A stretch of DNA of 64,000 nt from Microbacterium sp. SORGH_AS_0862 (GTDB lineage Bacteria > Actinomycetota > Actinomycetes > Actinomycetales > Microbacteriaceae). The translations under genes were made by a program, and so were the position numbers. Location: positions 1,054,001 through 1,118,000 of the forward strand of contig NZ_JAUTAY010000001.1 in NCBI RefSeq assembly GCF_030818795.1, in the 5' to 3' direction. The notes under the pieces are model-generated. The model saw nothing but the letters and a program-made list of their open reading frames with translations, did no database searches and was not told the origin of the DNA. Shown here one piece after another: positions 27,082 through 35,430 of this stretch (position 1 is its first letter; every line of letters starts with the position of its first letter).

Positions 27082-27170
27082 TTCATGACCTCAGCTCAGT
27101 GTGCACGCGCCGCAGCTCCATCTCGTCCGAAAGCTAGTACGAAACCCTGCACGAAGTGCGACGTGTCGTG

Positions 27171-27923
27171 CTATCTCCGCAGACCTGATCGTGCCTCGAC
27201 GTTTCGGCCGATCCAGCCGAAGAAGCGAACGATAAGGACGATCAGAACCGCGAGCAGCGCAACCATCATGATCAGGATCGCGGTTACCCCCCACGGAAGA
27301 TATGCCTGTCGATCGAACGCGTAGATGATCAGGCTGACGATCAGCAACAAGACGCCCAGCAGAAGCGTGGCGGAGGCGACTAGAAGCGGGGTCACACGCC
27401 ATTTCTTGCGTGAGGTCGCGATGGCAGAAGCTGCCGCGGTGAGGACCACTGGTAGCACGTTAACGCCCAGCAAGACGTGATTGGGCTGCACGCTTGGAAC
27501 CCCGTCAACGATCACTCGCGCTGTCGACGCGAAACGCCTGTGGAGCAGGGCAGGGCGGATGATCAGCTTGTCCGGCTGTTCCACCTCTAGGTGCACTTCA
27601 GCAGAAGGCTCCGCGGAGATCGTGTCGATGATTGGGGCCCCAACCGTGAAAGTCAGCGGCTTTGCAGCGTCGAAAGACTGCGAATCGATGTCGCCGCGAC
27701 CATCTGACCACACCGTCAGCGCGACGATCTGAGGGTTACTCACAGGTTGTCCATCGAGAAGCACCTGTAGCGAACCTTTGGTCGGCAGGCCCTCACTCAA
27801 GAGCGGCGTCACTTCGACCCGGTACCGCAACTGTCGCTTCGGATTGGACTTTCGGTAGGTCCAGACCGGCACGATAATGGCTACTGCAACGCCGATGATG
27901 CCGACGACAAGTTCCAACCCCAT
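27171..27923 (-). CDS. membrane protein of unknown function
   Basis: This is a 250-residue protein with an N-terminal helix (LVVGIIGVAVAIIVPVWTY), a soluble beta-rich domain of about 120 residues, then a basic patch and two strong C-terminal helices. The first helix followed by YRKSNPKR resembles small membrane proteins found beside effector genes in defence loci. No family recognised. Confidence 0.6.
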   Translation of the reverse strand: MGLELVVGIIGVAVAIIVPVWTYRKSNPKRQLRYRVEVTPLLSEGLPTKGSLQVLLDGQPVSNPQIVALTVWSDGRGDIDSQSFDAAKPLTFTVGAPIIDTISAEPSAEVHLEVEQPDKLIIRPALLHRRFASTARVIVDGVPSVQPNHVLLGVNVLPVVLTAAASAIATSRKKWRVTPLLVASATLLLGVLLLIVSLIIYAFDRQAYLPWGVTAILIMMVALLAVLIVLIVRFFGWIGRNVEARSGLRR

Positions 27924-28034
27924 GGGGGAAGTATGTCAGTCAACGCATCCCACACATGGCAACAGCCGCACCCGATGAGAACATGACTTTCACGTCTTCG
28001 GGCGGCCGGCGGCAAACGTCGCCATACTGGAGCA

Positions 28035-29054
28035 GTGGCGATCAAGTCGACCGATCGAAAGATCTTGTGGGGTCGCGCTGGAAACAGGTGCGCATGGCCC
28101 GGCTGTGAGCAGCGTTTGACTGTGGATCTCCGCACTCCGGAGATGCTCGTGCTGCAGTCGCATGGCGTTGCGCTGGGAGAGGAAGCGCACATCCGGTCAC
28201 CAAAGAGGGGTGGCCCCCGTCACGACCCGCGCTATCCGCCCGAACAGCTAGACACCTATGCAAACCTCGTGTTGCTCTGCCCCACGCATCACGCCGTTGT
28301 CGACAAGGACAATGGCCGGGCTTGGTCCATCGATGAGCTGCTGGCGCTGAAAGCCAGTCATGAATCGCGGGTTGATGGCGCAGACGGGCGCAGCCATCTT
28401 GAGCAGCAGGAAGACGAACTGCTCTCCGCTCGACTGGAGTTGTGGGAGCAGCGCGCGAGCCTCGAAGGTTGGCAGGACTTCACTTATGGGCTGAATGACG
28501 TGTTCCCGCATATGAGCACAGACACACAACGATCGCTGTTCGATCTCGGCACCTGGCTGCTGTCACTCACGTGGCCCGACCGATATCCGAAGATCCGAGA
28601 CGCCTTCAAGAACTACGAGGGCGTGCTGGCTATACTCCTGGAGCACTTTGTCAAGGCCGGTGACAGAGTTGGTGAGCGGATCGGGATATCGCGGGATTAC
28701 GTGAACATTCCGTGGGATCCACCGCGATATAAAGAACTGAAGCGCACGTTTGACCTGCACTGCGAAACTGCCTGGTGGCTAACAATCGAGCTGACACGTG
28801 CGGTAAATCTTGTAATCAGCGCCATCCGGTCCGAATTCGATCCCCTATACCGATTCTCCGAGGGCATGGTGCTCATGGCGGAAGGGGACATGATTGTCCG
28901 AAACGATGTATATCGAGTCGAATACGAGAATGTTGATTGGCGCGAGATTCCGTACAGAAGGAGCCGCGACGATGTGCTCGAGTCCATCTCGGCCGCAATG
29001 CTCACCGGAGGGGTGGTCAACCTGTGGGAAATCGAGGTCCCAACCAAGGCTTGA
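28035..29054 (+). CDS. HNH endonuclease-domain protein
   Basis: The N-terminal 110 residues form an HNH/treble-clef nuclease: zinc ligands in CAWPGCEQ, the HNH His in EEAHIRSPKRGGPRHDP, and NLVLLCPTHHAVVDK with the Cys and His ligands. The remaining 220 residues are a helical Trp/Arg-rich domain of unknown type, with WDPPRYKELKRTF, that could recognise a target or trigger. The start is GTG 28035. HNH nucleases in islands may restrict DNA; the specific target is not readable. Confidence 0.8.
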   Translation: MAIKSTDRKILWGRAGNRCAWPGCEQRLTVDLRTPEMLVLQSHGVALGEEAHIRSPKRGGPRHDPRYPPEQLDTYANLVLLCPTHHAVVDKDNGRAWSIDELLALKASHESRVDGADGRSHLEQQEDELLSARLELWEQRASLEGWQDFTYGLNDVFPHMSTDTQRSLFDLGTWLLSLTWPDRYPKIRDAFKNYEGVLAILLEHFVKAGDRVGERIGISRDYVNIPWDPPRYKELKRTFDLHCETAWWLTIELTRAVNLVISAIRSEFDPLYRFSEGMVLMAEGDMIVRNDVYRVEYENVDWREIPYRRSRDDVLESISAAMLTGGVVNLWEIEVPTKA

Positions 29055-29097
29055 CTCCCAGAGGCGCGTGCCTCCGCCCCGATCCCGCGTAGCCGCT

Positions 29098-29382
29098 TCA
29101 ACTCCACAGACGCACAGCATCACGATCAGCCTGCGCGAGCGTCTCACCGGTGGACTGGGCAGCGCTCACTGCCGATCTCAGGGCACCATTCAGCGACCTG
29201 AGCGACTCAGCCCATTCACGTTGCGCGCGGTCGTACGCGTCTAGAGCCGCCCCACTCCAGTTCCCGCGAAGGATCGAGACCTCACCCTCGAGTTCCCCAA
29301 GGACATCTTCAAGCGAGCTCGCCGCCCGCGCGAGCACATCGACCATTTCGGCATGCCGGCCGGGATCGAAGGAGAGGCTCAT
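29098..29382 (-). CDS. WXG100-family protein
   Basis: This is a 94-residue helical hairpin protein with the turn NWSGAALDAY (W-x-G) near residue 48, typical of ESAT-6/WXG100 proteins exported by type VII systems. It is the last gene of a minus-strand set, and its ATG overlaps the lipoprotein stop (ATGA). No EccC or other secretion component is encoded here, so export would need machinery elsewhere. Confidence 0.8.
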   Translation of the reverse strand: MSLSFDPGRHAEMVDVLARAASSLEDVLGELEGEVSILRGNWSGAALDAYDRAQREWAESLRSLNGALRSAVSAAQSTGETLAQADRDAVRLWS

Positions 29383-29867
29383 TGCTGCTCCAGCTGCTCG
29401 TCGATAAGACTCTTCGCGTCTCCCGGCACGCATCGAGCGCTGCCGCTGATCCCGTAGAGCCCCGGTGCGGTGTGGAACGCGATGGCGTCAGTGGCTCCTC
29501 CAGTGGCGTAGACGGAGTAATTCGGTTCGCTGACGATACGCACTTGCATTCCCAGGGACTCCCAGTAGTCCGCGACCTTCTGCGCGTTCGCGGCATGATC
29601 AGTCAGCGGCTCGCGCCCGTACGCCCAATCGGTGCTCGCGCCCTCCGCGCCGTCGGCTGAGCAGGAAGACCAGCCGGGAGGACCGATCTCAGCCCATCCG
29701 TCGGGCGCGACGACTGTGGCAGTGTCCTTCACGAGCGTGAGGAAGGCCTCTCGGGACTCTTTCGGAGTCATCTCATCTCCTGCGTTGCTACCACACGCGG
29801 TCAAAGAGAGCGCGACGACGAAGGAGATGGCGGCGACAGTCGCCCTCAATAGGCCTGGTCTGCGCAT
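29379..29867 (-). CDS. secreted lipoprotein of unknown function
   Basis: This 162-residue protein has a signal peptide and lipobox LTAC near residue 25, then a small domain with conserved-looking Cys residues and WSSCSADG. It is encoded between the DUF1023 hydrolase and WXG100 genes with a two-base gap on one side and an overlap on the other, so it is part of the same operon. It may help to anchor or chaperone the exported set (inference). Confidence 0.75.
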   Translation of the reverse strand: MRRPGLLRATVAAISFVVALSLTACGSNAGDEMTPKESREAFLTLVKDTATVVAPDGWAEIGPPGWSSCSADGAEGASTDWAYGREPLTDHAANAQKVADYWESLGMQVRIVSEPNYSVYATGGATDAIAFHTAPGLYGISGSARCVPGDAKSLIDEQLEQQ

Positions 29868-29869
29868 CG

Positions 29870-31627
29870 CTATCCTCGTCCTCTTACTCCCGGCGGCCGG
29901 TTCGCGGCGGGTTCCTCGGGCGTGATCGAATCGCCTTGTCCCGTGGTCGCCAGCGCAATGTTGCGCAGGGACTCGGTACCAGAGTCAAGATAGCCGGTGC
30001 CGCCAGAGGTGTGCGTGGCGTGATCGTTGACTCCCTTGAGACCGTCGCTACCGTCAACGCTGAAGACCTCTGCGCCGAAACCAGCGTCGACGGGGTTCAC
30101 CGGATGCTCCCAACTCAAGCGACCGAACCACGCCCATGCGTCGCCAGTACCGGGGAGGATGGCCGGTGAGTTCGTTGCCTGACCCGCGAACACCCGGTCC
30201 GCGTTGACGTCGGCTGCTTCATTGATCTGAATCGGCAACCCAGCCGATCCCATCGTCACGTACGTATCGACCGGACGGGCGATCTCCGTGAGCGCGATAG
30301 AGGACGTCGTCGTACCGTACGAATGGCCAGCAACGTTCACCGTTGCGTCGCCGCGCGTGGCCTGCACTCCGACGATGCTGGACTCCAACCGAGTTGCGCC
30401 AGCTTCCGCGAGGCCGTTGAACATCACTTGCTCGCCACCCATCGGCGGAGTCTCATATCCAATCCAGGCGATGACCGAGTGAGTGCGCGAAGGGTCGACG
30501 AAGGCCTGCTCGTATTGCAGGTTCTGTGCCGACTGCGCCCACTCGCTCATGTTCGTCGTTTGGGCACCCATTCCCGGGACAGTGAAGGTGATGTTCGCCG
30601 CACCGTCCGGATTGCCGATGGCGATCGCGGCGAGGGGCGGGGTATCACCCGTGAGCGATACCAAGAAACGATCCGGAAGCTCGGAGGCTCGATTGACATC
30701 CGTCAGTGCATCAACGCGAGTCTGCAGCTCCTGAAGGCGGTCGTAATACTCCTTGACGCCGATACGTTCACCGACCGGCGGGCGATTCTCCTGAGCCGTC
30801 TCCAGATCCTTCTTCGCTGCGGCGAGTTGATCGTCCAGATAAAGCTTGTTCGCCGTGTTCCGGTCGGTGTAGCTGACGCCCTCGAGATTGCCGATGACCG
30901 CCGGAATCAAGTTGATGAGCGCTTCGCGCTGCGGATCACCGAAGGCGTTCCACCACCTGTTGACTCCAGCAGCTCCGGCCTGAGCAACGAGGTTGGCGAT
31001 CTCTGGACGCAGCGCGAGCACCGTCGTCATCTCCGCGGCGGTCAATCCCGACAGCAGCACGAGTGCCTCATCGGGAGTCGATGTGACCTTGCCAAGCGCA
31101 TCCCAGACGTCTTCTCCGAGCTGGGGCTCTTTGGCGGCCTCACGAAGGCTTGCGGCCGCGCTGTCACCCGCGGCGGCGACGCGCGCGCGGGCATCGGCGA
31201 GGATCTGCTGGGCGCGCGCCTTGTCGGGGGCGCCTGCTTGGATTGCCTCGCCACGTCCGCCGTTCGGGAACGGTACAGAGAGCTTGGCGTCCGTCGCCGC
31301 TTGCCCTTCCTCCCACGCGTCAATGGCGGTCTCCGCTTGGAGTTGCGCCCAGCGGAGTACGGATGCATACCCGATGAGCGCCTGTACCGCCGCGCCGTAC
31401 ACGTCGGAGAGCAGAATCCATCGAGAGCCGACCGACTGAACCCGCGACTCGAACGCGTCTGCGCTATTCCCCGTCCAGCCCTCAGGAGCGGGGAAGCGTC
31501 GAAGAGACACACCAGTCTCCTCCGCTAAAGACGCTCGCCGCTGCCACGTCGCCGCGAGATCTTCGACGCTCTCGGGCGAACCCGGAATCAGTTGCCGCGG
31601 ATCGAATGTCTGACCGAGTTCTGCCAT
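29870..31627 (-). CDS. DUF1023 alpha/beta-hydrolase, type VII secretion-associated
   Basis: This is a 585-residue protein. The N-terminal half is helical, with a WXG-like GWTGNSADAFESR near residue 50, as in type VII cargo. The C-terminal half is an alpha/beta hydrolase of the DUF1023 type with nucleophile elbow GHSYG and the preceding IAWIGYETP. Such proteins are often exported esterase-like effectors. The ATG at 31627 overlaps the upstream WXG100-like stop as TGATG, which sets the start. Confidence 0.82.
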   Translation of the reverse strand: MAELGQTFDPRQLIPGSPESVEDLAATWQRRASLAEETGVSLRRFPAPEGWTGNSADAFESRVQSVGSRWILLSDVYGAAVQALIGYASVLRWAQLQAETAIDAWEEGQAATDAKLSVPFPNGGRGEAIQAGAPDKARAQQILADARARVAAAGDSAAASLREAAKEPQLGEDVWDALGKVTSTPDEALVLLSGLTAAEMTTVLALRPEIANLVAQAGAAGVNRWWNAFGDPQREALINLIPAVIGNLEGVSYTDRNTANKLYLDDQLAAAKKDLETAQENRPPVGERIGVKEYYDRLQELQTRVDALTDVNRASELPDRFLVSLTGDTPPLAAIAIGNPDGAANITFTVPGMGAQTTNMSEWAQSAQNLQYEQAFVDPSRTHSVIAWIGYETPPMGGEQVMFNGLAEAGATRLESSIVGVQATRGDATVNVAGHSYGTTTSSIALTEIARPVDTYVTMGSAGLPIQINEAADVNADRVFAGQATNSPAILPGTGDAWAWFGRLSWEHPVNPVDAGFGAEVFSVDGSDGLKGVNDHATHTSGGTGYLDSGTESLRNIALATTGQGDSITPEEPAANRPPGVRGRG

Positions 31628-31917
31628 CAGAACATCCCCGGATTGACGCGCTGAGTAGAGCTCGCGGCGTCGTCGTCGGCGCTCTCGAAGATCGTCGCAG
31701 TGCGCCTCAAACCCTGTGCAACAGCGACCGTGGTCTGTCGGCGCGCTCTCCAACTCGACGAAGTCTGCTGTTCGAACTCGGAAATCGCAGACGCCAGCGC
31801 ATCATGACCGGCATCCACACAGGTCCCCGTGGGCGCCGCTGCAACGCTGTCCGCCAGCTGCTCCACCGACGTCGACGCAGCGCGAAGCGCATCTGGATCG
31901 ACGGTGTACGCGGACAT
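31627..31917 (-). CDS. WXG100-like/ESX-type helical protein
   Basis: This is a 96-residue helical protein with MSAYTVDPDALRAASTSVEQLADSV at its start, written here as the usual pattern of an N-terminal substrate helix, and WRARR in place of the W-x-G turn. It is the first gene of the operon, translationally coupled to the DUF1023 hydrolase, and probably its secretion partner. Confidence 0.7.
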   Translation of the reverse strand: MSAYTVDPDALRAASTSVEQLADSVAAAPTGTCVDAGHDALASAISEFEQQTSSSWRARRQTTVAVAQGLRRTATIFESADDDAASSTQRVNPGMF

Positions 31918-31974
31918 AGAAAAAGGGTAGAACGATGCCTCTAGATCCCGCGCGGCACGGCGTTTGCGCTGTGG

Positions 31975-32019
31975 AAAAGCACCCGGCGATTCACCCTGAG
32001 AGGGTCACTTCCGGGTGCT
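31975..32019 (-). terminator. terminator of the right lsr2 gene
   Basis: On the minus strand a stem of AGCACCCGG with its complement encloses a smaller inner hairpin (GACCCTCTCAGGGTG) and is followed by TTTT. It lies about 20 bases after the lsr2 stop. Confidence 0.75.
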
Positions 32020-32038
32020 CATCCACGCATAGTTGGGA

Positions 32039-32377
32039 TTACTGCGCGGCGTCGTACGCCTCAAGAACAGCGGCCGGGACGCGTCCGCGAGCGCTCACTT
32101 CGTAGCCATTGACGGCTGCCCACTCGCGCACAGCCCCGAGGTCTCGGCTGTCCTTCTTCGCCGCGCGCCCACGCGTCGAGGTGCTGCGGGAAGCGCTCCC
32201 AATCGAGCGCCCGGCCTTGATAAACGGCGCGAATGCCTCACGGAGCTTTTCGGCATTCGTGTCCGAGAGGTCGATTTCGTAGGCGCGACCTTCGAGCGAG
32301 AAATGGATGGTCTTGCCGGCCTCAAGAACTTCGCCGTCGAGGTCGTCAATGAGTCGGGTGATCTGCTGCTTAGCCAT
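32039..32377 (-). CDS. lsr2: Lsr2 nucleoid-associated protein (right copy)
   Basis: This is a 112-residue Lsr2 with the same dimerisation region (TRLIDDLDG, FSLEGRAYEIDLS), basic linker and C-terminal VREWAAVNGYEVSARGRVP. It differs from the left copy at roughly 17 positions. It has the same leaderless-type promoter (TTGATGTGTCATACTCCC) directly before the ATG. The two copies face the same way about 15 kb apart and bracket the AT-richer island they would be expected to silence. Confidence 0.95.
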   Translation of the reverse strand: MAKQQITRLIDDLDGEVLEAGKTIHFSLEGRAYEIDLSDTNAEKLREAFAPFIKAGRSIGSASRSTSTRGRAAKKDSRDLGAVREWAAVNGYEVSARGRVPAAVLEAYDAAQ

Positions 32378-32454
32378 AGCTAGGGAGTATGACACATCAA
32401 ACCAATGGAACACCGCCACTTGCGCCAAAAGCGATCCGCGCTCTTTCATGCGCC

Positions 32455-32495
32455 CGCAAACAAATAGGGCGCCCGCGATGCGGACGCCCTATTTG
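32455..32495 (-). terminator. terminator of the LAxTG surface protein gene
   Basis: Stem CAAATAGGGCG/CGCCCTATTTG with a GC-rich loop, followed on the minus strand by TTTG-rich sequence. It begins 11 bases after the stop of the gene at 32507. Confidence 0.8.
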
Positions 32496-32506
32496 CCGGG
32501 ATCCTG

Positions 32507-33436
32507 TTAGGCAGCTTCGCGGCGGCGGTGCTTTGCAAGAAGCAGGACGGTCGCGCCGCCGAGAAGAAGCGTCGCCGCAGCGATACCGATGCCGGCGCCG
32601 GCACTTCCGTCGACGCCCGTTGCGGCAAGCTCGGCGCCCCGAACCGTGAGGTTGAGCCACAGCGAGCCGCTCGCGGTACCGCGGACCTCGATCTGATGGG
32701 CACCCAGCGGGAGGTCAGCGGGGATTGTGATGGCCTGAGTCAGCGAGCCCGACGCGTCCGCGGTGCCACTCCAGAGCCGGACGGGTGTGCTGTGGATCCA
32801 GATCTCGACGGGCTCGTTGGCCGCAAGCCCGGTTGCCGTCACCGTCACGCCGCTTCCCACGAGGACGCTCGTCGCGGACAGGGAGGCTGCGGGGGTAGCA
32901 GGAGCGGTCGTTTCGGAAGGCTGAGGCGCGGGCGTCGTGGGCTCCGGCGTCGGCTCAGGCGTGGTAGGCATCGGCGTGGGTCCGGGGGTCGGCGTGACCG
33001 CGGTGACCGTGAACGGCACCGTGGTGAACATGGTCGGTTCCGGACCGCCGCACTCGCAGTTTTCGATCCGGTGGACCCCGACCGAGACGTTGTAATTGCC
33101 AGGGGCGAGGGTGAACGTCTTGCTGTAGGAACCGACCGACGAGATGGTGAGGTAGTCGATGGTGCCCTCTTCACGGTTCACGTTCGTCGGGTAGACGTAG
33201 ATGCGCAAGCTGTAGGGCCGAGTGGGAGCCTCGTCGCTGACATTGGGCGCATAGTCGAAGGTGACCGTCGCAGCCTCGGGAGCGGCCGTATTGACGGCGA
33301 GGTTACTCACGATCACCTGGGGTACGTCGTCGGCAGCGCTCGCGGCCTGGGGCGCGATCGCAAGTGCGCCGACGACAGCGAGGGCTGCGGCAGCGACGGA
33401 TGAAGTGCGCCGGAGGCGGCGCCAGGGTCGGGTCAT
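32507..33436 (-). CDS. secreted LAxTG-anchored surface protein
   Basis: This is a 309-residue protein with a Sec signal cleaved after AASAADD, a beta-rich domain (residues 40-165, including ENCECGG), a Thr/Pro repeat linker, a second Ig-like domain (about 185-265), then LAATG, a membrane helix and KHRRRE. LAxTG is the motif of class E sortases in high-GC Gram-positives. Function is probably structural or adhesive; no catalytic motif is seen. Confidence 0.82.
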   Translation of the reverse strand: MTRPWRRLRRTSSVAAAALAVVGALAIAPQAASAADDVPQVIVSNLAVNTAAPEAATVTFDYAPNVSDEAPTRPYSLRIYVYPTNVNREEGTIDYLTISSVGSYSKTFTLAPGNYNVSVGVHRIENCECGGPEPTMFTTVPFTVTAVTPTPGPTPMPTTPEPTPEPTTPAPQPSETTAPATPAASLSATSVLVGSGVTVTATGLAANEPVEIWIHSTPVRLWSGTADASGSLTQAITIPADLPLGAHQIEVRGTASGSLWLNLTVRGAELAATGVDGSAGAGIGIAAATLLLGGATVLLLAKHRRREAA

Positions 33437-33518
33437 AGTTGGGATCCCCCAGTTCAGCTCAGTTCAGACTCAGACGGTGCCCAGCAACCGTGGAGCGTGC
33501 CTCAAGGTCGGCGGAGCA

Positions 33519-33542
33519 TGATCCATTATGCATAATTTATCA
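33519..33542. promoter_or_regulatory. palindromic operator before the XRE regulator gene
   Basis: A symmetric site reads TGAT, two bases, the 12-bp palindrome ATTATGCATAAT, two bases, ATCA. It is the most AT-rich stretch of the interval and lies 36 bases before the XRE start, so it is a good candidate for autoregulation by that protein. Confidence 0.6.
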
Positions 33543-33577
33543 TCCACCACGAGTCGCTTGGTGATGAGCGTGGAGGG

Positions 33578-33859
33578 ATGGCCAAGCGCATCCCTCCCCC
33601 GGAGTGGGCACCGTACGTTCAGAGACTCGGCGTTGAACTACACCGTCGCCGGATTGCTGCCGGGCTCAGCCAGGAGCAATTGGCAGCGGCAGCGGGCATC
33701 ACGAGGGCGACGTACGCGCAGTTGGAGAAGGGGCTATCTCGGCCCGACGTAGCCGCGAACCCGTCGCTCTATACGCTCGCGGCATTGAGTAGCGTCCTGC
33801 GCGTGGAGGTAACGGAACTCATCCCGGGCCAAGCACCGGATGTTTCAGCCTGGAGGTGA
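33578..33859 (+). CDS. small XRE-family transcriptional regulator
   Basis: This is a 93-residue single-domain helix-turn-helix protein (GLSQEQLAAAAGITRATYAQLEKG, residues 29-52 in part). GGAGGG lies just before the ATG. Such small regulators often control neighbouring mobile or defence genes, and the palindrome upstream suggests that it controls itself. It converges with the next gene. Confidence 0.85.
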   Translation: MAKRIPPPEWAPYVQRLGVELHRRRIAAGLSQEQLAAAAGITRATYAQLEKGLSRPDVAANPSLYTLAALSSVLRVEVTELIPGQAPDVSAWR

Positions 33860-33889
33860 CCCTTCCGAACCGCGGTGAGAGTTGACCCT

Positions 33890-35368
33890 CTAGAACCACG
33901 CTTCGTCGATGGCCACACGCGTCAGCCGGTTGGTACCGGGCAGCTGCACGGCGACAGTCCACTGCGGGCTCGTGCGCTGGAAGTCCGAGGCCGTGATCAT
34001 GCCCTCATACTCGACCGCAATCAAGCCGGCGCCACGCATGAAGGCTTCGCCATCGAGGATCTTCTGGGTGTGCACCCCTGATGTACTGCAAGAGAAAATG
34101 GCGGCCTTGAATGTGATATCACCTCGCACATCCGCCTGACAGAAGTAGGGCTCGTTCTCTGCGTCGCGATAATCCAACCGAAACGCCCAGGGGTACTCAG
34201 TGAGCGCGGCCTGTTCAGCTCCGACCAAGTCACTAGACGCGATCCAGTCCACGGAGACAGACTCTGCGACCACTGCAGCTAACGCCGAACCCCCCTCCAC
34301 CCCACGCGCCACGTCTTCAACCTTCGGACAAACCACGCGATCCAGAGCCGTGAGAAAACAAGGGTCGAGCAACAGATTGATTCCCGTGCAGGCACGAGCG
34401 TCCGATCGCGCGGAACTGTAAGAACGTTGAGCGCAAGTGACATGCAGGCTGTCGTCAGTGAGTTCAGCCGCAGCGGAGACGTCCGTCGCGCTCGGCACGA
34501 AGGTCTCGACAGTCGTACTGCGCGTCGGCGTTGCCCAGAAAGCCGAGCCGACGAACAGGCCGGCTACAGCTATCGCCGGAGCGGCTATAGCGGCGAAGAC
34601 CAAACTGCGCCGCCTTGGTCGCCAGGAACGAGGTGGCCGAGGACTCTCCAGGAACGGTGCCGCTCCGACGGGCACGGAACCTTCCGACTCGGGCAGGGCA
34701 CCCGCTTGCGACTTCTCCAGCACTCCAGCCCGCCCAGCTACGGGGAGGACTCCGAGAGCTGACCATTCCTTGGGCGCACCGTCCGTCAGGAACCAATCCG
34801 GAGGACCCTCAGCAATGAAGCCGCGACGCAGCTCATCGACTTTCACAGGGCTCAATCTGGCCAGGAACACGTTGAACTCCGACCAGACCGATTCCGCGAC
34901 GGCCCGGCGACCCTTCTTGTATCCAGACAGATTTGTGCGATGTCCGTAGCCACCCTCGCCGGCGGCGATCTCTTGCCTTTCAGTCAGATTGAGGGTCGTT
35001 GAGCCACTTCCCGCCCGGGCCACATAGTCGCGTAGTGAATTCCCAGATTCCTTAAACGGTTCGACAGGATCGGCCGGATACTCGTAAAGCCCAAGGAGGT
35101 GTCGAGCGGCAAGAAGGGGACGCTTCCCTTCTTGTTCTTCATCTCTGCGCAAACAGCTATCCAGCGCCCACCAAGCGATGCGCGCTGCGACCCAATACTC
35201 CGATACGGCAAAACGCACTCGAATGTGACGAATGAGAGATAGGTTCCCAGCGAGGTTGCGCGGGGCCGACCGGGCGCACAGGAGCTCCGCTATGTCCTCG
35301 ATCTCGTCATCCGATAAGGATGCACCTGAGCCTCGAGCCACCCCGCCCCCCCTGGAAACTATTGACAA
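33890..35368 (-). CDS. single-pass membrane protein of unknown function
   Basis: This is a 492-residue product. Residues 20-245 are cytoplasmic, helical and charged, with YGHRTNLSGYKKGRRAV. One membrane helix follows at about 255-278 (LVFAAIAAPAIAVAGLFVGSAF), then a C-terminal extracellular domain of about 200 residues with several Cys (HVTCAQ, PCFLTALDRVVCPK, IFSCST). No known family. The frame opens at TTG 35368, which falls inside the consensus promoter of the divergent gene; GTG 35341 is a likelier start. Confidence 0.65.
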   Translation of the reverse strand: MSIVSRGGGVARGSGASLSDDEIEDIAELLCARSAPRNLAGNLSLIRHIRVRFAVSEYWVAARIAWWALDSCLRRDEEQEGKRPLLAARHLLGLYEYPADPVEPFKESGNSLRDYVARAGSGSTTLNLTERQEIAAGEGGYGHRTNLSGYKKGRRAVAESVWSEFNVFLARLSPVKVDELRRGFIAEGPPDWFLTDGAPKEWSALGVLPVAGRAGVLEKSQAGALPESEGSVPVGAAPFLESPRPPRSWRPRRRSLVFAAIAAPAIAVAGLFVGSAFWATPTRSTTVETFVPSATDVSAAAELTDDSLHVTCAQRSYSSARSDARACTGINLLLDPCFLTALDRVVCPKVEDVARGVEGGSALAAVVAESVSVDWIASSDLVGAEQAALTEYPWAFRLDYRDAENEPYFCQADVRGDITFKAAIFSCSTSGVHTQKILDGEAFMRGAGLIAVEYEGMITASDFQRTSPQWTVAVQLPGTNRLTRVAIDEAWF

Positions 35369-35390
35369 TATATGCGCGTGAATGTATAAT
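35362..35390 (+). promoter_or_regulatory. perfect consensus sigma-70 type promoter
   Basis: TTGACA at 35362-35367 and TATAAT at 35385-35390 are separated by exactly 17 bases. A fully consensus promoter is rare in such a high-GC genome. AACTATTG occurs on both sides of the promoter as a short direct repeat that could bind a repressor. It drives the gene at 35431 and perhaps the element genes beyond. Confidence 0.8.
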
Positions 35391-35430
35391 AACTATTGGG
35401 TTGGCCCCCTTCATGCATAGGAGGGCCGCC

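Noticed and set aside
32028..33445. 12-base word CATAGTTGGGAT at 32028 and again at 33434, considered as an attachment core
   Set aside because: Matches of this length are expected by chance many times in 64 kb, and the two sites have unrelated surroundings.
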